Assembly: GCA_023457715.1 (NCBI GenBank)
Contig: JAEWKR010000139.1
Coordinates: 1 to 51,993 of the forward strand
Direction: 5' to 3'
Source of the DNA: Verrucomicrobiota bacterium
GTDB lineage: Bacteria > Verrucomicrobiota > Verrucomicrobiia > Opitutales > Opitutaceae
Length of the DNA stretch: 51,993 bases
Below the pieces are notes generated by a model. The model was not told the origin of the DNA, did no database searches, and saw nothing but the letters and a program-made list of their open reading frames with translations. How positions within the stretch are numbered: the first letter of the stretch is position 1; each line of letters opens with the position of its first letter. The position numbers and the translations under genes are program-made. Positions 1-9,750 of this stretch are shown here, one piece after another.

Positions 1-1647
1 ACCCCCGCCGCGGCGGCCCCCACCGCCGTCGAGAAGGGCAAGGACAGCGTCGGCCGCGACACCCTCTCCGTCGACTTCCCCGACGAGGACGTGCGCAACA
101 TTCTCCGCAACGTCGCCGATCTGTTCGAGCTGAACATCATCATGCCGGAATCGCTGCAGGGTAAGACGACGATCAAGCTGCGCGACGTCACCTGGCGCCA
201 GATCTTCCAGAGCGTGCTCGACCCCGTGGGCTACACCTACGTCGAGGAGGGCAACATCATCAAGATCGTCAGCAAGGAGACGCTGAACGAGGAGCCGGTC
301 ACGACCGATGTCTTCATCATCAACTACGCCCGCGCCGCCGACATCCTCCCGACGGTCAGCTCCCTGGTTGATCCGGCCAAGGGCAAGATCGTGGTCGACG
401 CGCGCAGCAACAGCCTCGTCATCACCGAGCGTCCGACCCGCCTGAGCCGCATCCGCCCGATCATCGAGCAGCTTGATCGCGCGACCGACCAGGTCATGAT
501 CGAATCCAAGTTTGTCGAGGTCACCGACCAGGACATCAAGAACATCGGCGTCAACTGGGCCTCGCTGAACAACTATGCGGTGAGCGCCGGCGACCTGCAG
601 AGCAGCCTGATTCGTTCCCGCGGCCAGCAGCGCACCTCCGGCGCGGAGACCAGTTCCGGCACGTCCAACACCACGACGAACGGCACGAGCAACTCCACCA
701 GCATCGGCAACACGAACACGCAGACGAACGGTTCGACCACGAGCAACACCGTCACCGGCCTCAACGGCTCGACCAACACCTCGTCGTCCACCGGCACGAG
801 CGGCAGCATCTCGAACCAGAACACCAACGGGCAGAACAGCGGCACGACGGCCGCCACCTCGAGCCAGGCGCAGAACGTGGTCAACCTGCTCAACGACCTG
901 ACCAACACCGGGTCGATCGGCCGCGAGGCCACCGCGCTCTTCTCCGCCGCCGAGTTCCGGCTCGTCCTCAGCGCGCTGCAGACGCAGTCCGACGTGAAGA
1001 TCGTCTCCAATCCGACGGTCGTGACGCTGAACAACACCGAGGCCACGATCAACGTCGGCGACTCGCAGCCGATCCCGAACTACGCCTTCAACCCGCAGAC
1101 CGGCAGCTTCGAGGTCAACGGTTTCACCTACAAGGACATTGGCATCATCCTCAAGGTCATGCCGCAGGTGAACGCGCGGGGCTTCATCAAGCTCACGCTC
1201 TCGCCCGAGGTCAGCCAGCAGAACGGCGTGCGCCGCTTCGGCGACGCGGAGCTGCCGATCATCGCCACCCGCAAGGCGGTCACCCAGGTGTCGCTGAAGG
1301 ATGGATACACGATGGGCATCGGCGGCCTGCTCAGCACGCAGACCACCAAGGGCCAGACCAAGATCCCGGTCCTGGGCTCCATTCCCGTGGCCGGCCGGTT
1401 GTTCCGCTCCGACTCGCGCGACACGCGGGTCACCAACCTGATCATCTTCATCACCGCCAAGACCATCAGCGCGGACGGCGCGCCGGTGGAGCAGGTGTTC
1501 GAATCGTCCCGCGTGCGCCAGCTCGAGCTGCGCCGCGAGGACATGCCGGGCTTCCGCGATGGCAGCAGCCCGTTTGTCCCGAGTGAGCCGCCGCCCGAGC
1601 AGACCTCGGCCGCCAAGCGCAAATCCAAGTCGGCCTCGGCGAAGTAA
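1..1647 (+). CDS. Secretin, PilQ/GspD family (5' partial)
   Basis: Outer-membrane secretin forming the gated channel of a type IV pilus or type II secretion machine. The frame is open from base 1, so the real start lies upstream; the GTG at 91 is inside the conserved N-terminal domain and is not the start. A short secretin/TonB-type N domain ('VDFPDEDVRNIL') is at about bases 70-290, an N1-like ring domain at about 310-520, then a Ser/Thr/Asn/Gly-rich insert (about 600-880), then the secretin barrel with the signature 'KIPVLGSIPVAGRLFRS' at 1360-1410. The C-terminus is Lys/Ser-rich. The N domain looks closer to PilQ than to GspD, but without upstream neighbours the machine cannot be fixed. 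The next gene begins 31 bp downstream on the same strand. Confidence 0.9.
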   Translation, partial: TPAAAAPTAVEKGKDSVGRDTLSVDFPDEDVRNILRNVADLFELNIIMPESLQGKTTIKLRDVTWRQIFQSVLDPVGYTYVEEGNIIKIVSKETLNEEPVTTDVFIINYARAADILPTVSSLVDPAKGKIVVDARSNSLVITERPTRLSRIRPIIEQLDRATDQVMIESKFVEVTDQDIKNIGVNWASLNNYAVSAGDLQSSLIRSRGQQRTSGAETSSGTSNTTTNGTSNSTSIGNTNTQTNGSTTSNTVTGLNGSTNTSSSTGTSGSISNQNTNGQNSGTTAATSSQAQNVVNLLNDLTNTGSIGREATALFSAAEFRLVLSALQTQSDVKIVSNPTVVTLNNTEATINVGDSQPIPNYAFNPQTGSFEVNGFTYKDIGIILKVMPQVNARGFIKLTLSPEVSQQNGVRRFGDAELPIIATRKAVTQVSLKDGYTMGIGGLLSTQTTKGQTKIPVLGSIPVAGRLFRSDSRDTRVTNLIIFITAKTISADGAPVEQVFESSRVRQLELRREDMPGFRDGSSPFVPSEPPPEQTSAAKRKSKSASAK

Positions 1648-1678
1648 CGCCGCCCGCGCCAACCCTCCAGGTGCCATC

Positions 1679-4600
1679 ATGAAACGTTGGTTCAAGTCTT
1701 TCCCTGTCCTCCTTCTCGCCCTCGGCGCCCTCCTGCGCCCCGCGCTCGCGCAGCAGCAGCCGGTGGTGGCGGTCGAGATCACTCAGATCGGTGTAAACAC
1801 CGGCTCCGGTTCCGTACTGGCCGTCACCGTGACCGACCAAGGCTCTTCCTACACCGGTACTCCAGCCGTGAGCTTCAGCGGAGGCGGAGGTGCCGGCGCG
1901 ACCGGCACCGCCATCGTGAGCGAAGTTGTTAGTGCGATCAACCTCACCTCGGGTGGCAGCGGCTACACTTCCGAGCCGACCGTGACTATTTCCGGCTCGG
2001 GTTCCGGCGCGACGGCTACGGCCACGATTGCGGGGGGTGCGGTTACCGGCATCACGATCACCAACGGCGGCAGCGGCTTCACGACCCCGCCATCGGTCAC
2101 GATCTCAGGCGGAGGCGGCTCTGGTGCGACGGCGACCGCGAACACTGACCGGCGCGTGGTTCGGATCGATGTCACCTCAGGTGGAGCCGGCTACTCGTCC
2201 GCGCCGACCGTCACGCTGACGGGGGGCGCGCCGGTCTCTGCTGCCACGGCCACCGCGGCAACCGGAAGCCTGTTTAATCCGCCGAACGAAGCGTACGGAC
2301 CGGCCGGGACCACGATTCACATCTCCGCGCTCGCTTCCGGAACCCACCTTTTGTCCAGCTTCACGTATTCGTTTTACGTGAACGGCCTGCACATCGGCAC
2401 GACCACGGGTCCCGTGCACCCGCCGACGCCTGCGATCGTGCCGTGGACGCCCCCGCAGCCAGGGTCGTACTTCCTGACGGTGGTGGCTACGGACGGAAAC
2501 AACACCGCCACCTCGTTGCCCGTTCGCTTCTTTGCCACCGGCGTCGAGATCAACAGCCCGCTGACCGGCACGTTGCTGCCCCAGGGTTCTTCCGTGGTCT
2601 TGAAGGCCGACGCCACGGTCGCGCGGGGTTTCATCAATCAGATTGAGTTCTATGAGCAGATCAACGGGGGCGCCGTGAATCGCATCGGTGCGGATACGAC
2701 CCTGCCTTATTCGTTCATCTACACGCCCGTCAGCCCCCAGGTCGGCGCCGTGCACCGCATCACGGCCCGCGCGCAGGACAACCAAGGGATCTGGTACGAC
2801 ACCATGACCCCCGTCGACATCACGATTGTGCGGCCGATCGACACGTCCCTCGTAGTCTCGCTGACCGCTCCGAAGAATGAGGCCAAACTCGGAATCCCGA
2901 CTGAGGGTAATTCCATTCCGATTCTCGTCGATGCGTTCAGCGGGTCCGGCCGCGTATCGAAGGTCGAATTGTACGTCGATGGCGTGCTCTTCGGCACAAA
3001 CACGAATTTCCCTTATGTCTTCTCGTGGGCACCCGCCGTCGTCGGTAACTACAAGATGGTCGCATTGGCGTACGACGACAAAAACAACGTCGAGTCGTCG
3101 CCGGAAATCCTGGTCCATATCGTTCCTCCGCCCTCCGTCGCACTAACGTATCCGCTGAATGGTGACACCGTCACGGGTGGCACCCCCACGCGGCTGACGG
3201 CCGTCGCGAGCGACAGCAATGCCGAAATCCGTTCCGTGCAGTTCTTTGTCGACGGCCAGTTCGTCGGGGAAAGCACGCGGACCGATTCGAACGGGGCGTA
3301 CTTCGTTACCGCCACGCTGACCCAGCGTGTGAGCGCGGAAGGTCTGCCCCTGCCTTCAGGCGTGATGGCGATGGCGACGAACTCAGAAGGCATCACCGGC
3401 ATCTCCCCGACGTCCTCCGTGTACGTCACCAACGGCGGCGGTGGCACCACCAAGCCGCCGGTGGGCAATCCGCCGACCGTCAGCCTGACCTCGCCCATCG
3501 GCGGGACCCAGATCACTGTCAACACGCCGGTCTCGCTGGGCTCCAACCCGGTCGACACCGACGGGTTCATCACCGGGGTCCAGTACCTCGCCGGCACCAC
3601 CAACATCGGCAGCTCCACCACCTACCCGTACACCGCCACGTGGACGCCGAAGAGCCCCGGCGTGTACCCGATCACCGTCAAGGTCACCGACAACGACGGC
3701 AACATCGTCTCCAGCAACATCGTCACCGTCACGGTGGTCGACCCCACCGCCGGCACGCCGCCGTCCGTCGCGATCACCTCGCCGGGCGAGGGCGCCAGCG
3801 TGCTCGTCGGCAGCACCCAGCTCATCAAGGCCACGCCCACGGTGCAGGGCTCCGTCCAGGGCGTGCAGTTCTTCGTAAACGGCCAGCCCCTCGGCGGGCT
3901 GATCACCTCCTTCCCGTACCAGACCGAATGGCAGCCCACCTCACCCGGCTCGTACGCCCTCGCCGCCCGCGTGACCAATGCCAGCGGCGTCCAAGGGACG
4001 TCGGCGCCGGTGAACGTCACCGTGACCGGCGGCACCGCCCCGACCGTCACGCTGGTCACCCCGACCACCGGCAATACCCTTGCCGTCAACAGCCTTCAGA
4101 CGCTCACCGCCACTGCCACCGCGCCGAGCAGCACGATCACCAACGTGCAGTTCTTCGTGAACGGCGTGGCCGTCGGCACCGACACCAGCTTCCCGTACAG
4201 CGCGGACTGGACCCCGAACGCCCCCGGCACCTACCAGGTGATCGCCCGCGCGACCGATGCGCTGGGCAATACCACCGATTCGACCGTGGCCGTGGTCACG
4301 GTTGCGGGCGGCACGCCCCCGACCGTCACCGTCACCAATCCGGCCGCAAACAGCCGCTACTCCGTTGGCACCCCTCTCACGCTCAATGCGGGCGCCAGCG
4401 ACACCGACGGCACGATCGCCCAGGTGCAGTTCTTCGTGAACGGGGTCCCCGTCGGCGCCGCGACCACCACCGCTCCGTACAGCGCGGTGTGGACGCCTGC
4501 CGCCTCCGGCGCCTACGCCTTGACGGCCCGCGCCACCGACAATGCCGGCAACACCACCACGAGCGCCGCCGTCAATGTCACCATCACCGCCAACGGCGCT

Positions 4601-6844
4601 CCGACGGTGTCGATCATCGCCCCCAAGACCAATGGCGTCGCCAGTGCCGGGACCGTCGTCACGCTGACCGCCAGCGCCGCCGACGCCGATGGCACGGTCG
4701 CCCGGGTTCGCTTCCTGGCCAACGGCACGCTGGTCGGGACGCCCGCGACCGCGGCTCCTTTCAGCACCGGCTGGACCCCCAGCGCGGCCGGCAGCTACAG
4801 CATCGTGGCCGAGGCGACCGACAGTTCCGGCAACGTCACCAACTCGGCGCCGATCGAGATGACGGTGATCACGAACCAGGCGCCCTCGGTTTCGATCCAG
4901 TCGCCGGGCGCGGGTTTTGCCACGACCGCCGGCCTGCCGGTGGTTCTCACCGCCGCGGTCAACGACTCCGACGGCACCGTCGCCGGCGTCCGCTTCTTCG
5001 TCAACGGCTCGCCCGTGGGCAGCACGATCACGAGCGCGCCCTTCAGCACGACCTGGACGCCGACCAGCGCCGGTTCGTTCACGCTCACCGCCGAGGCCAC
5101 GGACAACATCGGCAATGTTTCGATTTCGGCGCCGGTGTCCGTGCAGGTCGCCGGCAACGTGCCGCCCACGGTCTCGGTCACCTCGCCCGGCAACGGCACC
5201 ACCGTCCGCGTCGGCATGGCGACCAACATCGAGGCGACGGCGCGTGACACCGACGGCACCATTGCCGGCGTCCAGTTCTACGTGAATGGCATCGCCCAGG
5301 GCGGACAGGTCACCGTGTTCCCGTACCGCCTCGCGTGGACGCCGAATGCGGAAGGCGTGTACCGCATCTCCGCCACCGCCCTCGACAACGGCGGCGCGGC
5401 CGGGTCCTCGTCCACCGTGGCCGTCCTGGCCGTGGGCTCCGACAGCGCCTCCACCGACCGGGTGTACTCCGGCAACTTCGGCATCGCGGGCGACGCGGGC
5501 AAGTTCTCGCTCATCGTCAGCGGCGAGTCCGCCACCTTTATCGGCTACACCACGCTGGCTCCGGCGAAGGTCTACTACTTCCCGAACATGAGCGTGGATT
5601 CGGCCGGCACCTTCGCCGGCACCGACGCCGCGGGTCATACCCTGACCGGCAACGCGTACGCCGGCGGCGCGAGCCTGATGCTCGACAACCGGCTGCTCAT
5701 CGGCCTCGAGGTCAGCGGCACGTCGATCGTGCCGCGCGGCCACTACTCGGGCAGCCTGGCGGGCGCCGCCAACAGCGCGCTTGATGCCATCGTCGGCCCC
5801 GACGGCTCGATCGCGGTGCACATCACCAACGGCGCCACGACGGACGCGGCGGTGGGCCGGCTCAACGCCGCGGGTACGACCACCGTCCCCCTGACCTCGG
5901 CGCTGGCCGGCAGCAAGATCACCGTCACCATCGATCCGCTCACCGGCTTCATGACCGGCAACATCACCGGCTCGAACGGCGGCGCCGTGGCTGCGGCGCT
6001 CTCCAGTGGGGCGGGCTTCAGCGACGGATCGCTGCGCAATCTCTCGACCCGCGGCCAGGTGGGCACCGGCGCCGACGTCCTGATCGCCGGCTTCGTGGTG
6101 GCGGGCGACGCGCCGAAACAGGTGCTGGTCCGCGCCATCGGCCCGACGCTCGCCGGTTATGGCGTCACCGGCGCGCTGCACGACCCGCAGCTGCAGCTCT
6201 ACAAGGGCGCGACGTTGATCGGCGGGAACGACAATTGGGAGAACAACGCGGAGATCGCCTCCGCCTCGGGCAAGGTCGGCGCCTTTGCGCTCAATCCGAC
6301 CGCCCGCGACGCCGCGCTCACGACGGTGCTCGCGCCCGGCGCCTACACCGCGCAGGTCAGCGGCGTGAACGGCGCGACCGGCATCGCCCTCGTCGAGATC
6401 TGGGACGTCGACAATGTCTCGCCCTTCGCCGCGCAGAAAGTGTCGAACGTCTCAACCCGCGGCGTGGTGGGCTCCGACCAGAAGCAGCTCATCGCTGGCT
6501 TCGTGGTCAGCGGCAACATCTCCAAGAAGCTGCTGATCCGCGCGGTCGGTCCCTCGCTCTCCACCTTCGGCCTGGGCAATCTGCTGGCCGACCCGATGCT
6601 CCGGCTCAGCCGGATGGTGAACGGCAGCGCGATGCTGGTGCGTGAGAACAACGACTGGGGCCAGGGCAACGATCCGGCCTCGGTGGTGGATGCGGCGTCA
6701 AGGATCGGCACCTTCCCGCTGAACAGCGGCAGCAAGGACGCGGTGATCCTGATCACGCTTCCGCCCGGCACCTACACGGCGCAGGCCCTCGGCGCCGGCG
6801 GCTCCACCGGCATGGCGTTGATCGAGGTGTACGAAGTGCCGTGA
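1679..6844 (+). CDS. Giant secreted multi-Ig-domain surface protein
   Basis: Predicted 1721-aa exported protein. The start at 1679 was chosen because it opens a clean signal peptide ('MKRWFKSFPVLLLALGALL', ending 'ALAQ'). Residues about 38-215 hold four Gly-rich repeats of the form 'GGSGYTSEPTVTISGSGSGA'. These are followed by about eleven Ig-like domains of 90-100 aa, each opening 'PPTVSVTSPGNG' and containing 'VQFFVNG', 'PYSA.WTP' and 'ATDN.GN' (bases about 2280-5440). A unique beta-rich region follows (5460-6020), then two copies of a roughly 130-aa module ('NLSTRGQVGT...LIAGFVV') at about 6035-6410 and 6450-6840, a module I associate with verrucomicrobial surface proteins. Ig domains 5-11 are more alike and more regular than 1-4, suggesting later duplication. 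A role in adhesion or as a cell-surface scaffold is inference. The position just after the secretin gene suggests co-transcription. Confidence 0.85.
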   Translation: MKRWFKSFPVLLLALGALLRPALAQQQPVVAVEITQIGVNTGSGSVLAVTVTDQGSSYTGTPAVSFSGGGGAGATGTAIVSEVVSAINLTSGGSGYTSEPTVTISGSGSGATATATIAGGAVTGITITNGGSGFTTPPSVTISGGGGSGATATANTDRRVVRIDVTSGGAGYSSAPTVTLTGGAPVSAATATAATGSLFNPPNEAYGPAGTTIHISALASGTHLLSSFTYSFYVNGLHIGTTTGPVHPPTPAIVPWTPPQPGSYFLTVVATDGNNTATSLPVRFFATGVEINSPLTGTLLPQGSSVVLKADATVARGFINQIEFYEQINGGAVNRIGADTTLPYSFIYTPVSPQVGAVHRITARAQDNQGIWYDTMTPVDITIVRPIDTSLVVSLTAPKNEAKLGIPTEGNSIPILVDAFSGSGRVSKVELYVDGVLFGTNTNFPYVFSWAPAVVGNYKMVALAYDDKNNVESSPEILVHIVPPPSVALTYPLNGDTVTGGTPTRLTAVASDSNAEIRSVQFFVDGQFVGESTRTDSNGAYFVTATLTQRVSAEGLPLPSGVMAMATNSEGITGISPTSSVYVTNGGGGTTKPPVGNPPTVSLTSPIGGTQITVNTPVSLGSNPVDTDGFITGVQYLAGTTNIGSSTTYPYTATWTPKSPGVYPITVKVTDNDGNIVSSNIVTVTVVDPTAGTPPSVAITSPGEGASVLVGSTQLIKATPTVQGSVQGVQFFVNGQPLGGLITSFPYQTEWQPTSPGSYALAARVTNASGVQGTSAPVNVTVTGGTAPTVTLVTPTTGNTLAVNSLQTLTATATAPSSTITNVQFFVNGVAVGTDTSFPYSADWTPNAPGTYQVIARATDALGNTTDSTVAVVTVAGGTPPTVTVTNPAANSRYSVGTPLTLNAGASDTDGTIAQVQFFVNGVPVGAATTTAPYSAVWTPAASGAYALTARATDNAGNTTTSAAVNVTITANGAPTVSIIAPKTNGVASAGTVVTLTASAADADGTVARVRFLANGTLVGTPATAAPFSTGWTPSAAGSYSIVAEATDSSGNVTNSAPIEMTVITNQAPSVSIQSPGAGFATTAGLPVVLTAAVNDSDGTVAGVRFFVNGSPVGSTITSAPFSTTWTPTSAGSFTLTAEATDNIGNVSISAPVSVQVAGNVPPTVSVTSPGNGTTVRVGMATNIEATARDTDGTIAGVQFYVNGIAQGGQVTVFPYRLAWTPNAEGVYRISATALDNGGAAGSSSTVAVLAVGSDSASTDRVYSGNFGIAGDAGKFSLIVSGESATFIGYTTLAPAKVYYFPNMSVDSAGTFAGTDAAGHTLTGNAYAGGASLMLDNRLLIGLEVSGTSIVPRGHYSGSLAGAANSALDAIVGPDGSIAVHITNGATTDAAVGRLNAAGTTTVPLTSALAGSKITVTIDPLTGFMTGNITGSNGGAVAAALSSGAGFSDGSLRNLSTRGQVGTGADVLIAGFVVAGDAPKQVLVRAIGPTLAGYGVTGALHDPQLQLYKGATLIGGNDNWENNAEIASASGKVGAFALNPTARDAALTTVLAPGAYTAQVSGVNGATGIALVEIWDVDNVSPFAAQKVSNVSTRGVVGSDQKQLIAGFVVSGNISKKLLIRAVGPSLSTFGLGNLLADPMLRLSRMVNGSAMLVRENNDWGQGNDPASVVDAASRIGTFPLNSGSKDAVILITLPPGTYTAQALGAGGSTGMALIEVYEVP

Positions 6845-7047
6845 GGAAGGGAGTGAGGGAATGAGGGAGTGAGGGAATGGGGGAGTGAGGGAATGGGGGA
6901 GTGAGGGACTGGGGGAGTGAGGGGCCCCTCTGGCCTTCCGGCCTTCCGGCCCTCCGGTCCTCTGGTCCTCTGGCTTCCGGCCCGGCCCTCTGGCCCTCCG
7001 GCCGCCCCCCTAACTCCCTTACTCCCTCACTCCCTCATTCCCTTCCC
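6845..7047. repeat. Short-period tandem repeat with complementary second arm (element A)
   Basis: Bases 6845-6924 are an 8-bp-period array of 'gggagtga'-type units that begins at the TGA stop of the Ig-protein gene. Bases 7011-7047 are the reverse-complement array ('actccctcactccctcattc'). Between them is a 'ccttccgg/cctctgg' repeat with a ggggcccc centre. The transcript could fold into a long imperfect hairpin. No gene is visible in the 257-bp gap before the prenyl synthase. Confidence 0.85.
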
Positions 7048-7101
7048 CCCCCCTTCCTTTCTTGCCGGCGGCACCTTGGGCCCTAGGTTCGACCGGCTCG
7101 C

Positions 7102-8136
7102 ATGAACCGCGCCGATTCCGTTCCCGCCGCCTCGTCCAAGCCGCATGCCTTCGGCGCGGTGTTCGCGCTGCTCGGGCCGCACCTGGCCGAGCTGGACGCG
7201 TTCCTGGGGCGGCAATTCGAGGCGTTCGAGCCGGAGATCCGGCCCATGGTCGAGTACTGCATCGACACCTCGGGCAAACGCATCCGGCCCGCGCTCGTCT
7301 TTCTCGGCGGTTGGCAGGGGGAGGGCAGGGTGACGTCCGACCTGGTGAAGGTCGCGGCGGTGGTGGAGATGGTCCATCTCGCGACGCTGGTCCACGACGA
7401 CATCATGGACGAAGCGGACGTCCGGCGAAACCGTCGCACCGCCGCCCGTGAGTTCGGGGCGACGCCGGCCGTGCTGCTGGGCGATGCCCTCTTTTCGCAC
7501 GCGCTGCACCTCACCACCCAGTTTCCGACCACCGAGATCTGCGCCGCGATCGCCGATTCGATGCGCCGTGTGTGTGCCGGCGAGATCGTCCAGACCCTGC
7601 GCCGCCGCACGGTGAACCTCGACCGGGCCGACTATTACCGGATCGTCGATCTGAAGACAGCCGAGCTGTTCCGCGTTTCGTGTTTTCTGGGCGCCAGGCT
7701 CGGGGGCTTCAATGCCGCGTTCGTCGACGCGGCCAGCCGGTTCGGCCGGCATCTCGGGATCGCGTATCAGATTTACGACGACTTGGTGGACTTCTTCGGG
7801 AGCCAGGACCGGATCGGCAAGACCCTGGGGACGGACCTCGCCAGCGGTAAGCTGACGCTGCCGCTTTTCGTTCTGCGCGAGCGCCTGCCTGCCGCCGAGT
7901 CCGCCCTGCTGCTCGAGGAGCTGACCGGCCAGCGGACCCCGGACCTGGCGCAACGGCTGGAGCAGATGCGGGAGTTGGACGTCTTTGGTGCCGTGGCCGC
8001 CGGCGTGGAGGAGGAGATCCAGGCCGCCGAGATGGCGCTCGCCCCCTGGGGCGACCTCGCGCCGACGCCCCTGCTCGGCCAGCTCTGCCACGTCCTCCGC
8101 GCCCAGGTGCAGGGCCTGTCGCCCAAGTCGAGGTGA
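7102..8136 (+). CDS. Polyprenyl diphosphate synthase (trans-isoprenyl chain elongation)
   Basis: 344-aa all-alpha prenyltransferase that condenses isopentenyl diphosphate onto an allylic primer, probably for the quinone side chain. Both Asp-rich Mg-binding motifs are intact: first 'DDIMD' at about residue 99 and second 'DDLVD' at about residue 226, with 'GKRIRP' near the N-terminus and 'IGKTLGTDLASGKLTLP' after the second motif. Length fits octaprenyl/heptaprenyl synthases (IspB, HepT) better than shorter FPP synthases, but chain length cannot be read reliably from sequence, so no symbol is given. The ATG at 7102 gives the full N-terminus. It stands alone between two repeat regions. Confidence 0.9.
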   Translation: MNRADSVPAASSKPHAFGAVFALLGPHLAELDAFLGRQFEAFEPEIRPMVEYCIDTSGKRIRPALVFLGGWQGEGRVTSDLVKVAAVVEMVHLATLVHDDIMDEADVRRNRRTAAREFGATPAVLLGDALFSHALHLTTQFPTTEICAAIADSMRRVCAGEIVQTLRRRTVNLDRADYYRIVDLKTAELFRVSCFLGARLGGFNAAFVDAASRFGRHLGIAYQIYDDLVDFFGSQDRIGKTLGTDLASGKLTLPLFVLRERLPAAESALLLEELTGQRTPDLAQRLEQMRELDVFGAVAAGVEEEIQAAEMALAPWGDLAPTPLLGQLCHVLRAQVQGLSPKSR

Positions 8137-8138
8137 GC

Positions 8139-8240
8139 GGGGGGGCGGAAGCCTCCAGGTACCGGCTGAAGCCGGCGCTACGGTCGATCCGGGCAGGGGA
8201 CCGGCTGAAGCCGGCCCCCGTCCCCCCCCCGCCCCGCGCC
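8139..8240. repeat. Palindromic repeat family 3 (two copies)
   Basis: Two copies of a palindrome with core 'accggctgaagccgg' lie at 8159-8181 and about 8199-8215, in C-rich surroundings. The 23-bp copy at 8159-8181 is identical to 48358-48380, which lies inside a coding sequence. Confidence 0.8.
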
Positions 8241-8270
8241 CCCCGTTTTCAGCTCTGATTTGACGTATCC

Positions 8271-8299
8271 TTGGCATTTTTCCATTTGCCCGCTAAATT
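8271..8299 (+). promoter_or_regulatory. Candidate sigma70-type promoter for the ECF sigma gene
   Basis: TTGGCA (8271-8276) and TAAATT (8294-8299) are separated by exactly 17 bp, and the ATG follows 21 bp after the -10. The region is locally AT-rich in a GC-rich context. Read from sequence only. Confidence 0.5.
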
Positions 8300-8320
8300 A
8301 ACGGTCGATTCCTTTACCCC

Positions 8321-8956
8321 ATGGACGCCACCAAAGTACTCGGTAAGACGCTGGTTGCGTCGCCCGAGCGGCGTCAGGAGGCGGACGCGGACCTCGAGAT
8401 CGTCAAACGCGTGCAGGCCGGAGATGTGGCGGCGTTCGACGCTCTGATCCGGCGTTACCGGGAGCGGCTGTACGGGGTGGTGTATAACCTCACCTCCAAC
8501 CGCGAAGATGCGGCAGACCTTACGCAAGATGCTTTTATCAAGGCATTTCAGTCAATTCATCGGTTCAGCGGGCAGTCCACGTTCTTCACGTGGCTGTACC
8601 GGATCGCGGTGAATTCCACGATCACCCACCTGCGCAAGAATCGTCTGAGGTCGTTTTTCAGCCTGGAAGCGATCGATGCGGACGAGCCCGTCGCTCGGGA
8701 TGTCCTTGCCGCACTGACAGATACCACCGGAGTGGATCGGGACACCTATGTCAGGGACCTCCAGGAAAAATTGAACGCCGCGATGCAGAAATTGTCTATC
8801 AAGCATCGTACTGTGGTCACTCTTTTCGAAATTGACGGCCTGAGTCATCAGGAAATTGCAGAAGTCATGGGGTGTTCCGTGGGTACGGTGCGTTCGCGGC
8901 TTCACTACGCCAAACAACTGCTCCAGGCCGAGCTTCAGCCCTATTTGCGTCGATGA
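8321..8956 (+). CDS. ECF-type RNA polymerase sigma factor
   Basis: 211-aa sigma factor of the RpoE/ECF type. Region 2 spans about residues 28-100 ('FDALIRRYRERLYGVVYNL', 'DLTQDAFIKAF', 'FTWLYRIAVN') and region 4 about 145-205, with a helix-turn-helix 'LSHQEIAEVMGCSVGTVRSR'. A ~40-residue linker separates them. Its TGA overlaps the ATG of the next gene, so the two are translationally coupled; the partner has one membrane segment, as expected of an anti-sigma or sensor partner. A promoter candidate lies directly upstream. Confidence 0.93.
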   Translation: MDATKVLGKTLVASPERRQEADADLEIVKRVQAGDVAAFDALIRRYRERLYGVVYNLTSNREDAADLTQDAFIKAFQSIHRFSGQSTFFTWLYRIAVNSTITHLRKNRLRSFFSLEAIDADEPVARDVLAALTDTTGVDRDTYVRDLQEKLNAAMQKLSIKHRTVVTLFEIDGLSHQEIAEVMGCSVGTVRSRLHYAKQLLQAELQPYLRR

Positions 8957-9741
8957 TGAAACCCGAGAGCAGGCCCCCCGTGTCCGTGGAAGATCTGTTG
9001 CGCTTCAAGCGCGCCGAGCATCCGCCCGCAGAATTTTGGACCCGCTTCGAGGAGGAGCTGAGGGCGAAGCAACTCGCCGCGCTCGTGGAGAAGCGCCCGT
9101 GGTGGCGTACCTTCCCTCTGGCGCTCCGTGGCCTCGCCCGCTACCACCTGCCGGTGGGCGCCACCGCGGTGCTGGCGATCACGCTCGTTTCCCTTCGCGA
9201 CGCCGCACCCGTCGTGCCGGACGCAGGGGAGGGCTTCGATCTGCGAGTTCCTGCCGCGGCGCCGGTGATGGCTTCGGTGCTGGCCACGCCCGTCGAGGTG
9301 GACGCCGATGCGGCCAGCGGGTTGGACGACGAGGCCTCCGCGCCGGCCGTGGCGTTGAGTTCGGAAGCCAGTGAGCCGGGTGAGCTTTCGCGCATGGTGC
9401 CCATGTTGCCGGCCGAACAGCTGGCATCGCAGGACGAGCGCCCTTCCGCGCGTTCGATTGCGGAGAATCGTGCCGTCGCCGAAATGATGCTCGGCACCAC
9501 CAGCTCGGGCTTTGAAACGCGCGCGCTGCCGGTCCGCGCGCAGCCGCAGGAACCGCTCACACAGATTCCGAATCCGTCGGAGCGCCGCCGCAGCCGTTTT
9601 GCGACCGCGTTTGCCGCCGCCGCCATTGGCACCTCTCCGGTGCCGACCGCCCGCGTCGCCAGCCGCCTCTCGCACGAAGAACTCTACGATTCGATCAATC
9701 GCTTCGGCGCCCGCGGCAACAGCGTGTCGATCAAATTCTAG
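8953..9741 (+). CDS. Single-pass membrane protein, probable anti-sigma partner
   Basis: 262-aa protein starting at tandem ATG codons (8953 and 8956) that overlap the sigma-factor stop. The N-terminal ~55 residues are charged and probably cytoplasmic ('SVEDLLRFKRAEHPPAEFW'). One hydrophobic segment follows ('LPVGATAVLAITLVSL', about residues 57-73), then a long Ala/Pro/Glu-rich, low-complexity region. It contains no zinc-binding HxxxCxxC motif, so it is not a canonical ZAS anti-sigma factor. The role is inferred from coupling and topology. Confidence 0.65.
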   Translation: MMKPESRPPVSVEDLLRFKRAEHPPAEFWTRFEEELRAKQLAALVEKRPWWRTFPLALRGLARYHLPVGATAVLAITLVSLRDAAPVVPDAGEGFDLRVPAAAPVMASVLATPVEVDADAASGLDDEASAPAVALSSEASEPGELSRMVPMLPAEQLASQDERPSARSIAENRAVAEMMLGTTSSGFETRALPVRAQPQEPLTQIPNPSERRRSRFATAFAAAAIGTSPVPTARVASRLSHEELYDSINRFGARGNSVSIKF

Positions 9742-9750
9742 CGCTGCAGG

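Noticed and set aside
3941..6181. 746-codon minus-strand open frame opposite the Ig-protein gene
   Set aside because: Arg/Gly/Ala/His-rich shadow of the repeat domains, with no family features.
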